From NCBI GenBank assembly GCA_947494925.1, contig CANLWS010000006.1, positions 62,001 through 126,000 of the forward strand: a DNA stretch of 64,000 nucleotides, read 5' to 3'. Positions 54,973 to 63,543 of this stretch are shown here, one piece after another. The DNA is from an uncultured Alteromonadaceae bacterium. Its GTDB lineage: Bacteria > Pseudomonadota > Gammaproteobacteria > Enterobacterales > Alteromonadaceae. Under the pieces are notes generated by a model. That model saw only the letters and a program-made list of their open reading frames with translations, ran no database searches and was not told the origin of the DNA. Both the position numbers and the translations under genes were made by a program. Position 1 is the stretch's first letter. Each line of letters opens with the position of its first letter.

Positions 54973-57311
54973 TCTTCTGCAACCCTATTTTGAAGAGCTA
55001 TGACGGCATTGAGCACTTTTTCAGGGGTCGCTGGCGTGTCGAGTTGAGGGTCGAGTTTATAATCTCCCAGACTGGCAATTGCGTCTTTTATTGCACACCA
55101 GACAGAATTTGCCAACATTAATGGCGGTTCGCCCACTGCTTTTGAATTGTAAATAGTGGCTTCGTCATTTTCACGTTCATATAAATCCACGTTAAATTCG
55201 AGGGGAGTGTCACCAATAGATGGAATTTTATAGGTAGCAGGGTTGTTGCTTGTTAATTTACCATTCGAATCCCAGCTCACTTCTTCTGTCGTCAGCCAGC
55301 CCATACCCTGAATAAAGCCTCCTTCTATCTGGCCAATATCGATAGCCGGATTCAGGCTTTTACCCACATCGTGTAAAATGTCGACGCGATCGACTTTATA
55401 TTCTCCAGTCAAGGTATCTATTGTGACCTCTGAAACGGATGCACCATTAGCAAAATAGAAAAACGGACGTCCTTTACCAGTTTCTCTGTCGTAGTGAATT
55501 TTAGGTGTTTTGTAAAAACCGGTAGAAGACAATGAAATCCGCTCAAAATAGGCTTTTTGAACCAATTCTACAAAAGGAATAGAGTCCTGGCCTAATGACA
55601 CTATTTTGTTGTTAAAGGTTACATCGTCCGGGCTACCGTCGCACAGTTCAGCAAAAAAGTTTGCGAGTCGACCTTTTATTTCCAAGCAGGCATTTTGCAC
55701 GGCTTTACCGTTTATATCTGTGCCACTGGAAGCGGCAGTAGGGGAAGTATTTGGTACTTTGTCAGTTCGTGTTGATGTAACTTCAATAGCATCGATATCC
55801 AATCCGAACTCGTGGGCTGCTATTTGGCCGATTTTGGTGTGTAAGCCTTGCCCCATTTCCGTGCCACCGTGATTAACCTGCAACGTACCATCAGTGTATA
55901 TATGCACCAAGGCTCCGGCTTGATTCAGGTGTTTTGCAGTAAAGGAAATGCCGAATTTTACTGGTGTCAAAGATAAACCTTTCTTAATGATTGGATTATC
56001 TTGATTAAATATTCTGATGCTTTCTCTGCGTTGCCAATAATCGGCTGACTTTTCAAGTTGCTCAATGATTTCTGATAAAACGTTGTCCTGAACTTTCATA
56101 CCATAGGGTGTGGTGTTTCTGTTATCCGTATTATACAAATTGTTTTTTCGTACGGTCAGGGGATCGAGTCCCGTTTGGCGAGCGATGGCGTCCATCATCG
56201 CTTCGGCCACAATCATACCTTGCGGACCACCAAATCCTCTAAAGGCAGTGTGTGAAACCATATTAGTCCGGCAGCGGTGGCCTTCGATTGAACAATGTTC
56301 TATGAAGTAGGCGTTGTCAGCATGAAACATGGCGCGATCGACTATGGCATCTGACAAGTCAGCTGAATGGCCGCAGATACCGTTGACTTCTATATCTGCG
56401 GCTTTGATTTTGCCTTCCATGTCATAGGCTAATTGGTAATGATTAACGAATGGATGGCGCTTTCCAGTTGCCTGCATATCCTGCATTCTGGGCAATCTAA
56501 GTTTAACAGCGCAGCGATTTCGGCTAGCAAATAGAGCGGCAATACAAGCCCACTGTGCGGCTTGTGTTTCTTTACCGCCAAATCCACCGCCCATTCGACG
56601 CATATCGACGGTAATTTTGTTCAACTGGGTACCGAGGACTTCTGCTACTAACTTCTGAACTTCACTTGGGTGCTGGCTGGACGTATAGATCATTAGGCGA
56701 TCTTCTTCTTCCGGAACAGCAACAGAAACCTGACCTTCAAGATAAAAATGCTCCTGACCACCTATATTTAATTCACCTTTTATAGTGTGACCGCTATGAG
56801 TGAGAACGGAACTTGGATCCCCCATCTTCATCTGGTGTTTGGGTCGGACAAATGACTTCAGATATTTGGCGTCTTCAACGGTCAGGCAGGGTGAGTATTG
56901 TTTAACTTCAATATCTGCTTTTAGCGCTGCTTTTCTTGCCTGTTCCGCACTGTCGGCTAATACTGCAAAAATTGGCTGGCCGTGATAGAGAACATCTTTG
57001 TCAGCCAAAACGGGGTCGCCATCAAATACCGGTGCTATATCTATATGTCCAGGCACATCTGACACTGTAATGACATCTCGCACACCAGGAGACTGTTTGA
57101 CTCTACTTAGATCAATTTTGAGGATTTTCCCTGATGAAACCTGGCTTAGTCCAACGGCAGCATGTTTGAGATTGGCCAGGTTAGGGATATCGTCTACGTA
57201 TCTGGCTTTGCCGTTTAACTGACGTATAGCACTTTCGTGAGCAAGGCTTTGGCCAATAACGTTCGACTCTGTGTCGTTATTTTTACCTGTTACCATTTTA
57301 CGCATGTGCAT
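54969..57311 (-). CDS. xdhB: Xanthine dehydrogenase, molybdopterin-binding subunit
   Basis: Large subunit that oxidises hypoxanthine and xanthine to urate at the Mo centre. 780 residues with GGGFGGKETQ, FRGFGGPQG, GTEMGQGLHTKI and the catalytic glutamate in KAVGEPPLMLA. The N-terminal domain has the NGKARYVDDIPN start typical of XdhB. Three close ATGs (57311, 57305, 57296) are possible starts; the first two overlap the end of xdhA. Length matches proteobacterial XdhB (about 780). Confidence 0.96.
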   Translation of the reverse strand: MHMRKMVTGKNNDTESNVIGQSLAHESAIRQLNGKARYVDDIPNLANLKHAAVGLSQVSSGKILKIDLSRVKQSPGVRDVITVSDVPGHIDIAPVFDGDPVLADKDVLYHGQPIFAVLADSAEQARKAALKADIEVKQYSPCLTVEDAKYLKSFVRPKHQMKMGDPSSVLTHSGHTIKGELNIGGQEHFYLEGQVSVAVPEEEDRLMIYTSSQHPSEVQKLVAEVLGTQLNKITVDMRRMGGGFGGKETQAAQWACIAALFASRNRCAVKLRLPRMQDMQATGKRHPFVNHYQLAYDMEGKIKAADIEVNGICGHSADLSDAIVDRAMFHADNAYFIEHCSIEGHRCRTNMVSHTAFRGFGGPQGMIVAEAMMDAIARQTGLDPLTVRKNNLYNTDNRNTTPYGMKVQDNVLSEIIEQLEKSADYWQRRESIRIFNQDNPIIKKGLSLTPVKFGISFTAKHLNQAGALVHIYTDGTLQVNHGGTEMGQGLHTKIGQIAAHEFGLDIDAIEVTSTRTDKVPNTSPTAASSGTDINGKAVQNACLEIKGRLANFFAELCDGSPDDVTFNNKIVSLGQDSIPFVELVQKAYFERISLSSTGFYKTPKIHYDRETGKGRPFFYFANGASVSEVTIDTLTGEYKVDRVDILHDVGKSLNPAIDIGQIEGGFIQGMGWLTTEEVSWDSNGKLTSNNPATYKIPSIGDTPLEFNVDLYERENDEATIYNSKAVGEPPLMLANSVWCAIKDAIASLGDYKLDPQLDTPATPEKVLNAVIALQNRVAEE

Positions 57312-58737
57312 GTACCCGTGTTTTGACAGGAATAGTTTGTTGACTGGTTTCTAACCAGAACCGGTACCATAAATTGCAGAGGATTTTGTTGCGATAATCA
57401 GCGCTTGCGCGCACATCATCAATTGGATTAAAGCTACTACTAAGTATTTTTTGCCCAGCCTTCATAGTTTGAATGTCCGACCAGGGTTTACCTTTTATAC
57501 CTGTTGCTAATTTAACGGCACTAACCGGAGTCGCAGCGACTCCACCAAAACCGGTGTTAACTTCACAAACCTGGTCATTAGCAAGTGATAAATTAAAGAT
57601 TGCACACACCGCAGAAATATCATCTTCTTCTCTTTTTGATATTTTATAGGCTCGTACCTTGTTATTTTTATTGGGTATGGGAACATCTATGCGGGCAATC
57701 CATTCATGTTCCTGCATATCCGTTTGTCGATAGCCTGTAAAAAACTTACTCGCCGGCACCGCGCGGGTATTAATACCGTCATCCAAAACAATTTGCGCAT
57801 TTAACGCCAGTAAAACAGGTGGGAAATCACCTATAGGTGAGGCGTTTGCAACGTTACCTGCCAACGTCGCCTGATTTCTGATGGGCCTGGACGCAAAACG
57901 CCATAAGAGTTCTGATAAACAAGGAATATGTTCGCAGATAACATTTTCCAGCTCAGTTAAAGTTATCGCTGAACCGATTTCGATCACGTTGTTTTTGACT
58001 TCCAGGGTGGATAATTCCTTCACATTGGAAAGGCTGATGATTTCAGGCAATTCCTGCAATGCTTGCGTGGTCTCCAAGGCAATATCAGTTGAACCCGCAA
58101 TTAGGCGAGCATTTGGAAAAGTTTCTTTTAAATCTGCAAGTTCCGCCCGAGATTTAGGAATGTAGATCCCCGGTACACCGGCCTGATCGGTAGCAAGGTC
58201 ATCTAATAAGGTCAATGTTACGGGTTGCGCCAGGTCAAATTTGTCTTCCTGTCTATTGGCACAAGCGTTTGCAGTTGCATCAATGATAGGTCGATAACCT
58301 GTACATCGACAAAGGTTACCAGATAATGCCTGGGTTATTTGCTGATGATCCACTGTTGTATTCTGGTGATAAAGTGCAAACATGGACATGATAAATCCAG
58401 GCGTACAAAATCCACACTGAGTGCCATTCGCCTCCAACATACTTTGTTGAACTGGATGCAGCGTGCCACTGTCGGCAAGATGCTCAACAGTGATAAGCTG
58501 CTTACCATGCAATGCCGACATATAAGTGATGCAACTGTTTATTGCCGTATAAACTAATTTCTCAGAAGCACGATCGGGTTCTGCAAGCACCACAGTACAA
58601 GCTCCGCAATCTCCTGAAGCGCAGCCTTCTTTTGTGCCGGTAAGGTGTTTTTGCTCGCGGAGGAAGTCTAATACAGTGATATCTGACTGGCACTCAGAAA
58701 GTCGGACTTCTTCGCTGTTTAGCAAAAAACTTATCAT
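57298..58737 (-). CDS. xdhA: Xanthine dehydrogenase, Fe-S and FAD subunit
   Basis: Small subunit carrying two [2Fe-2S] clusters and FAD, passing electrons to NAD. 479 residues: plant-type ferredoxin with Cys39, Cys44, Cys47 and Cys69; the second cluster domain with CGFCTPGF and CRCTGYRP; then the FAD domain (ARLIAGSTDIA, RNQATLAGNVANASPIGDFPP). The ATG at 58737 is preferred because GGAG lies six bases upstream; the frame continues to 58782 but through an inverted repeat that looks like an operator. First gene of the operon. Confidence 0.95.
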   Translation of the reverse strand: MISFLLNSEEVRLSECQSDITVLDFLREQKHLTGTKEGCASGDCGACTVVLAEPDRASEKLVYTAINSCITYMSALHGKQLITVEHLADSGTLHPVQQSMLEANGTQCGFCTPGFIMSMFALYHQNTTVDHQQITQALSGNLCRCTGYRPIIDATANACANRQEDKFDLAQPVTLTLLDDLATDQAGVPGIYIPKSRAELADLKETFPNARLIAGSTDIALETTQALQELPEIISLSNVKELSTLEVKNNVIEIGSAITLTELENVICEHIPCLSELLWRFASRPIRNQATLAGNVANASPIGDFPPVLLALNAQIVLDDGINTRAVPASKFFTGYRQTDMQEHEWIARIDVPIPNKNNKVRAYKISKREEDDISAVCAIFNLSLANDQVCEVNTGFGGVAATPVSAVKLATGIKGKPWSDIQTMKAGQKILSSSFNPIDDVRASADYRNKILCNLWYRFWLETSQQTIPVKTRVHAHA

Positions 58738-58755
58738 GCGTTTCTCCATAAAATC

Positions 58756-58773
58756 GTTGATCCAATGATCAAC
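58756..58773. promoter_or_regulatory. Second inverted repeat upstream of xdhA
   Basis: GTTGATC and GATCAAC around CAAT. It matches the RutR-type pattern TTGACCAnnTGGTCAA at 11 of 14 defined positions and would fall at the predicted transcription start of xdhA. Confidence 0.5.
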
Positions 58774-58781
58774 CTGAAGCA

Positions 58782-58810
58782 TAAATACAAAAACCTGACT
58801 ATATGGTCAA
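58782..58810 (-). promoter_or_regulatory. Predicted xdhA promoter with RutR-like operator on the -35
   Basis: Reading the minus strand: TTGACC (58810-58805), a 17-bp spacer and TATTTA (58787-58782). The 16-mer at 58795-58810 matches the RutR consensus TTGACCAnnTGGTCAA at 12 of 14 positions. Binding there would block the -35. Confidence 0.65.
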
Positions 58811-59049
58811 CATATTTATTGTATTTGAATATGAATTAACTATAGTCTTAAACGAAATATAGCTAACAGTTGGCTATTAACACCAAACAATTATCATCTC
58901 AGCGTAAGACTAATGACAAATGATTGGTGGCTAGATAAAACCCTATCTTGGGTTAGAGTTGTCTGGCAACTTGTTGAAGTCAATGATAAATTGTTAAACA
59001 AGCTATTCATCCCACAATTTTAATCAAAAGAAAAACTCGATTACCATCT

Positions 59050-59694
59050 ATGTCAGATAACAAGAATGTGAAAGAAGGCAGAATCAGTGCTCATAACAAG
59101 GCAAAAATAATCGCTGCCGCTGAAAAAGAGTTCGCCTTACAAGGCTACAAGGGTACAAGGTTACAGCAGGTTGCAGATAGGGCAAAACTGCCGAAAACCA
59201 ATGTGTTGTATTATTTTCATTCTAAAGAAGGTCTGTATCTGGCCGTATTGGAACAAATATTATCACTATGGAATTCAGCGTTCGATCAAGCCACGGTAGA
59301 AGATGATCCTGCAGAAGTGCTGGCTCGTTATATCGCTGAGAAAATGGAAATATCCAGAACCAAGCCTGAAGCGTCAAAGATATTTGCGCTGGAAATAATC
59401 AATGGTGCACCGAACCTGAATAAGTTTTTCCGAGACCAGCACATTGATTGGATGGACAGTAGAGTGGGTTTGTTACAGACATGGATTGATCAAGGTAAAA
59501 TTAACACGCCTGACCCATATTACCTCCTGTTTAACATATGGGCATGTTCGCAACACTACGCTGATTTTTCTGCCCAGATAACGGAATTAAAAGGCCAGGC
59601 TATGGAAAAACAAGATTTTACTGAAGCGACAAAAGCGCTGATACACCTGATATTAACCGGATGTGAATTAACTATTCCGGCTGAATATAGTTAG
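59050..59694 (+). CDS. TetR-family regulator, RutR-like
   Basis: 214 residues, clearly RutR-like along the full length: helix-turn-helix RLQQVADRAKLPKTNVLYYF with HSKEGLYLAVLEQIL, then the ligand domain with ASKIFALEIINGAPNL and LLFNIWACSQHYADFS. E. coli RutR senses uracil and thymine and controls pyrimidine and purine genes. Here it is divergent from xdhA, next to a matching operator, so it probably controls purine degradation. The inducer may differ; local autoregulation is likely. Confidence 0.88.
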   Translation: MSDNKNVKEGRISAHNKAKIIAAAEKEFALQGYKGTRLQQVADRAKLPKTNVLYYFHSKEGLYLAVLEQILSLWNSAFDQATVEDDPAEVLARYIAEKMEISRTKPEASKIFALEIINGAPNLNKFFRDQHIDWMDSRVGLLQTWIDQGKINTPDPYYLLFNIWACSQHYADFSAQITELKGQAMEKQDFTEATKALIHLILTGCELTIPAEYS

Positions 59695-59699
59695 TATTT

Positions 59700-60605
59700 G
59701 TGATGACTGAAAATTATCCCAGAGATCTCATCGGCTATGGTGCTAATCCGCCAAATCCAAAATGGCCGGATAAGGCAAAAATTGCAGTACAGTTTGTTCT
59801 CAACTATGAAGAAGGGGCTGAAAGCAATGTCCTGGACGGAGATCAGACTTCAGAGGTTTTTCTATCAGAGATCATTGGTGCTGCGGCATACCAAGATCGC
59901 CATTTAAGCATGGAATCAATGTATGAGTATGGAAGCAGGGCAGGCTTCTGGCGGCTACACAGGTTGTTTTCACGATCCAGAATACCTGTCACAGTGTTTG
60001 GCGTTACGCTTGCCTTACAGCGAAATCCTGAAGCCGTAAAAGCAATGCTTGCGTCTGGCTGGGAAATTGCCAGTCACGGTATGCGATGGATCCATTACCA
60101 GAATATGTCTGAACGGCAGGAAAGAGCCCTAATCGAACAATCAATTTCAGTACACCAGGGCATTGTAGGAAACAAGCCTTCGGGATGGTACACGGGCAGG
60201 ACCAGTCCAAATACTCTGAAGCTAATTGCTGAACGAGATGATATTTTGTATTGTGCGGATTCTTACGCAGACGACCTTCCATATTATGACAGGCACTATT
60301 CCAGACCACTGCTAATGGTGCCTTATACACTTGATACAAATGATATGCGTTTTGCTACAGCGCAAGGATTTAATACAGGTAAACACTTTTTTCAGTACCT
60401 CAAAGATGCGTTTGATGTGCTCTATGCCGAAGGTCAGGAACAGCCCAAAATGCTGTCCATTGGTTTACATTGCCGACTGGCAGGAAAACCAGGACGATTT
60501 GCTGCTTTAGTACGTTTTATTGATTATGTTCAGCAACACAGCAATGTTTGGCTATGTACCCGAGAACAAATTGCCCAGCATTGGCTGAAAAATTTTCCAG
60601 AGTAA
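59700..60605 (+). CDS. puuE: Allantoinase PuuE (polysaccharide-deacetylase fold)
   Basis: Hydrolyses allantoin to allantoate; the metal-independent PuuE type, unrelated to AllB amidohydrolases. 301 residues with YPRDLIGYGANPPNPKWP at the N-terminus, VQFVLNYEEGAESNVLDGD, EYGSRAGFWRL and SHGMRWIHYQ, all typical of PuuE. Start GTG at 59700 or ATG at 59703; no strong ribosome site, and only five bases separate it from the regulator, so coupling is likely. Continues the pathway from the divergent operon. Confidence 0.93.
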   Translation: MMTENYPRDLIGYGANPPNPKWPDKAKIAVQFVLNYEEGAESNVLDGDQTSEVFLSEIIGAAAYQDRHLSMESMYEYGSRAGFWRLHRLFSRSRIPVTVFGVTLALQRNPEAVKAMLASGWEIASHGMRWIHYQNMSERQERALIEQSISVHQGIVGNKPSGWYTGRTSPNTLKLIAERDDILYCADSYADDLPYYDRHYSRPLLMVPYTLDTNDMRFATAQGFNTGKHFFQYLKDAFDVLYAEGQEQPKMLSIGLHCRLAGKPGRFAALVRFIDYVQQHSNVWLCTREQIAQHWLKNFPE

Positions 60606-60649
60606 CGCTTTTTTATGCGTGTTTTTTCATAAAAATCAGGTAGGTACGG

Positions 60650-61678
60650 ATGTCAGTAAAGAAATTAATTAGCGCGCTTCCTAAAGTCGAATTGCATTTG
60701 CACATCGAAGGCTCGCTGGAGCCTGATTTACTCATGGAACTTGCTGATAAACATCAAATTAACTTGCCTTACTCCAATTTGGAGCAAATTAACCTTGCCT
60801 ATAACTTTGAAGATCTACAGAGCTTTTTAGACCTGTATTATCTTGGTGCATCTGTATTAATAGATGAAGATGATTTTTATCAATTAATGTGGCGATATTT
60901 GTGCAAATGCAAAGAAGATAATGTTGTGCATACAGAAATCATGTTTGACCCGCAGACTCACACTGAGAGGGGTATTGATTTTTCGGTATTCATGTCTGGA
61001 TTTCTGCGGGCACTTAATCAGGCAGAAGCAGAGTGGGGGCAATCACACCACCTGATAATGTCATTTTTACGACACTTAAGCGAAGAAAGTGCATTTGACA
61101 CTTTAGCCGCTGCTAATCCCTATCTGGAGCATATCCATGCAGTTGGATTGGACAGTTCTGAATTGGGTAATCCACCGGGAAAGTTTACACGGGTTTTTGA
61201 AAGCGCGGGAAAACTGGGTTTGAAGCGTGTTGCTCATGCTGGCGAAGAAGGGCCGCCTGAGTACATATGGTCAGCAATTAATGATTTAAATGTGGACCGC
61301 ATCGACCACGGTGTGCGTTGTGTTGAAGATCCGGCTTTGGTTGATCATCTGATCACACACAATATGCCACTAACTGTCTGTCCGTTGTCGAATATAAAAT
61401 TATGTGTGTTTGACAATATGCAACAACATAATATTCTGGAGATGCTTAATCAGGAACTACTGGTCACAGTAAATGCAGATGACCCGAGCTATTTTGGTGG
61501 TTATCTTAATGATAACTATGCTGCCATGCATGAAGCGTTAGAAATGGATGAAAAAGAGTTAATTAAGTTGATTAAAAACAGTTTTAAAGCCAGCTTTTTA
61601 TCACAAGAAACAAAGCAGCACTGGATACAGCAAGTCGACAATATAAGTAATTCTATTCTGTACGAGTCAACTGATTAA
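60650..61678 (+). CDS. Adenine deaminase (adenosine-deaminase-like family)
   Basis: Deaminates adenine to hypoxanthine, entering xanthine dehydrogenase. 342-residue metal-dependent TIM barrel: zinc ligands His16 and His18 (KVELHLHIEGSLEPD), HAGEEGPPEY with the catalytic Glu, DRIDHGVRC and VNADDPSYFGGYLNDNY. The DDPSYFGGY loop and the LPY and DPQTHTERG motifs mark the adenine-specific branch rather than adenosine deaminase (Add). Context in a purine base pathway agrees. Its 3' end overlaps the convergent cupin gene by 26 bases. Confidence 0.88.
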   Translation: MSVKKLISALPKVELHLHIEGSLEPDLLMELADKHQINLPYSNLEQINLAYNFEDLQSFLDLYYLGASVLIDEDDFYQLMWRYLCKCKEDNVVHTEIMFDPQTHTERGIDFSVFMSGFLRALNQAEAEWGQSHHLIMSFLRHLSEESAFDTLAAANPYLEHIHAVGLDSSELGNPPGKFTRVFESAGKLGLKRVAHAGEEGPPEYIWSAINDLNVDRIDHGVRCVEDPALVDHLITHNMPLTVCPLSNIKLCVFDNMQQHNILEMLNQELLVTVNADDPSYFGGYLNDNYAAMHEALEMDEKELIKLIKNSFKASFLSQETKQHWIQQVDNISNSILYESTD

Positions 61679-62165
61679 TAATTTGATTATGCTCAGGGAA
61701 TTCAGCGAGCATCGTCTTTCTATCACCTAGTTTCATGTCAGCAAAATCAAAACCTGGGGCGACGGCTTCACCAATAAGTCCATACCCTTGCAGACCATTT
61801 TGACTAAGTCTGGATGCTTTCCAGCAATCACCTTCAACCAACAATTGAAAAACTTGACCCGCTGATGCATCTGGTCCCATGACGTGGTGAGTCAGTTTTC
61901 CTTCTTGTGTTATTACATAGTAGTCAATTGGATCGCCTGAGTGAAAATAATGCATGATAGCGGAACGGTTCATATGAAAGTGGCCCACAGAAGAGCCCGT
62001 GGTCAGCATGTAGTAAATAGATGTCATTACAGAACGGCTGCCGAGTTCAGTAATGTATTCATTTGTTGAACGATATGTCTCTGAGAAATAACCTCCTTCA
62101 ACATGTTCGGCTAAATTCAATTCGTCGATCAACTTTTTGACCTTTAGTTCATTAATTTCAGACAT
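61653..62165 (-). CDS. Cupin protein of the DUF985 (YML079-like) family
   Basis: 170 residues, single cupin barrel: HVEGGYFSETYRS at the start, SIYYMLTTGSSVGHFHMNRSAIMHYFHSGDPI (with metal-type His residues) and LVEGDCWKASRL. The family binds small polar molecules and its reaction is largely unknown. It is on the opposite strand between adenine deaminase and sulfurtransferase genes. A ureide-related role is possible by location only. Confidence 0.85.
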   Translation of the reverse strand: MSEINELKVKKLIDELNLAEHVEGGYFSETYRSTNEYITELGSRSVMTSIYYMLTTGSSVGHFHMNRSAIMHYFHSGDPIDYYVITQEGKLTHHVMGPDASAGQVFQLLVEGDCWKASRLSQNGLQGYGLIGEAVAPGFDFADMKLGDRKTMLAEFPEHNQIINQLTRTE

Positions 62166-62270
62166 AGGTGGGTAGATCTCTCGTTAATACCTGCTTCAGC
62201 ACTAAAAGTTGAATAGGTAAGTTATTTCATTTACTTTAATTTAAATGTTTTAGACTTTCAGGGCCAGACT

Positions 62271-63116
62271 ATGTCACGGAATGAATTGTTACAAGCCAAT
62301 GATTTACTGGCTATTTTGAATAATAGTGATCTGGTGATACTTGCCACTAGTATGAAAGATCCTTTTTCGGGTAAAGACGAGGCTACGCCAAATGCACTGA
62401 TCCCGGGTACTCGTTTTTTTGATTTTGAAAACACATTCAGCGACCTGACTTCAGGATTGCCTCACACATTACCTGATCCTGCTATATTTCAGGCGGAGAT
62501 CAGGAAATTGGGCATTGGCAGGCAAAGTAGGGTTGTGGTGTATGACTTTAAGGGAATATACAGTGCCCCTAGAGTTTGGTGGATGTTCAAGGTGATGGGA
62601 CATGAAAATGTGCAGGTATTGGATGGCGGTTTTCCCAAGTGGGCTCAGGCAAAATTTCCAGTAGTAGCAGAATTTGAAGTGGCTGATTATTCAGGTGATT
62701 TTGAAAGCAACTTCCAGTCCGAATGGTACATAGACAAACAAGGTGTTCTGGAAAACCTTAACAAGCAAAAATATATAGTACTTGATGCCAGAGCAAGAAA
62801 CAGATTTTTGGGGCAAGCAGAAGAACCGAGGAAAGGGTTACGCAGAGGGCATATTCCCCAAGCGAAATCACTACCTTTTAGCAAACTTGTTGAAGACGGT
62901 GTAGCACTAAATAAGGAATCTTTAGCGGCTAAATTCAAAGACGTATCGGCAGATAAAGAACAACCTTTGATTTTTAGTTGTGGTTCAGGTGTGACTGCTT
63001 GCATTCTGGCTCTTTTGGCGCGCGAAATTGGTTATCAAAACCTAAGCGTTTATGATGGCTCCTGGAGTGAGTGGGGTGGTGATACCTTATTGCCAATAGC
63101 CACATCAGCTAAATAA
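62271..63116 (+). CDS. sseA: 3-mercaptopyruvate sulfurtransferase
   Basis: Transfers sulfur from 3-mercaptopyruvate to thiophilic acceptors. 281 residues with two rhodanese domains. The C-terminal one carries the catalytic loop CGSGVTAC with Cys237, the CGSGVT form that distinguishes mercaptopyruvate from thiosulfate enzymes. LDARARNRFLG and GHIPQAKSLPF are the usual flanking motifs. No link with the purine genes is evident; the next gene follows by one base. Confidence 0.93.
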   Translation: MSRNELLQANDLLAILNNSDLVILATSMKDPFSGKDEATPNALIPGTRFFDFENTFSDLTSGLPHTLPDPAIFQAEIRKLGIGRQSRVVVYDFKGIYSAPRVWWMFKVMGHENVQVLDGGFPKWAQAKFPVVAEFEVADYSGDFESNFQSEWYIDKQGVLENLNKQKYIVLDARARNRFLGQAEEPRKGLRRGHIPQAKSLPFSKLVEDGVALNKESLAAKFKDVSADKEQPLIFSCGSGVTACILALLAREIGYQNLSVYDGSWSEWGGDTLLPIATSAK

Positions 63117-63117
63117 A

Positions 63118-63543
63118 ATGTTTTTCTTACGCTCGTTAATGGAAGGTCTGCTACTGATTTTTGGTTGGGTTCCTGCAACCTTGTTAATGATGTTTGTTGC
63201 ATTTGGTTTTTATAGTGTTTTTGCAAACCTGCTAGTTGTGAATTGGCAGATAAATCTTATTCTATTTGCAGTTTTTACAGGCGGCATAACAGGTTATGTT
63301 GGGCTAACTTCGCTTTGCTGGCCCATTTATAAACTGAGCCGAAAAACGTTAATAGTGTGTTTAACTCTAGGATTAGTTACCTTGTCGTATGTGATCATAG
63401 CAGGGACTATATCTGATCAAAGTCTACTGATGATTTCAAATGACTGGGTAGACTGGTATTTATTTGTTTCACCTGTATTCATTACCTCCATCCAATTGAT
63501 TATATTGCTGGCCGGGCAATTCAAAGTTAAAGAGAGTCGATAG
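63118..63543 (+). CDS. Hypothetical four-helix inner-membrane protein
   Basis: 141 residues with four predicted membrane helices (about 8-38, 45-67, 77-98 and 110-134) and short loops. No recognisable family. One base after sseA, so probably co-transcribed. It overlaps the 3' end of the convergent allC-like gene by 17 bases. Confidence 0.7.
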   Translation: MFFLRSLMEGLLLIFGWVPATLLMMFVAFGFYSVFANLLVVNWQINLILFAVFTGGITGYVGLTSLCWPIYKLSRKTLIVCLTLGLVTLSYVIIAGTISDQSLLMISNDWVDWYLFVSPVFITSIQLIILLAGQFKVKESR

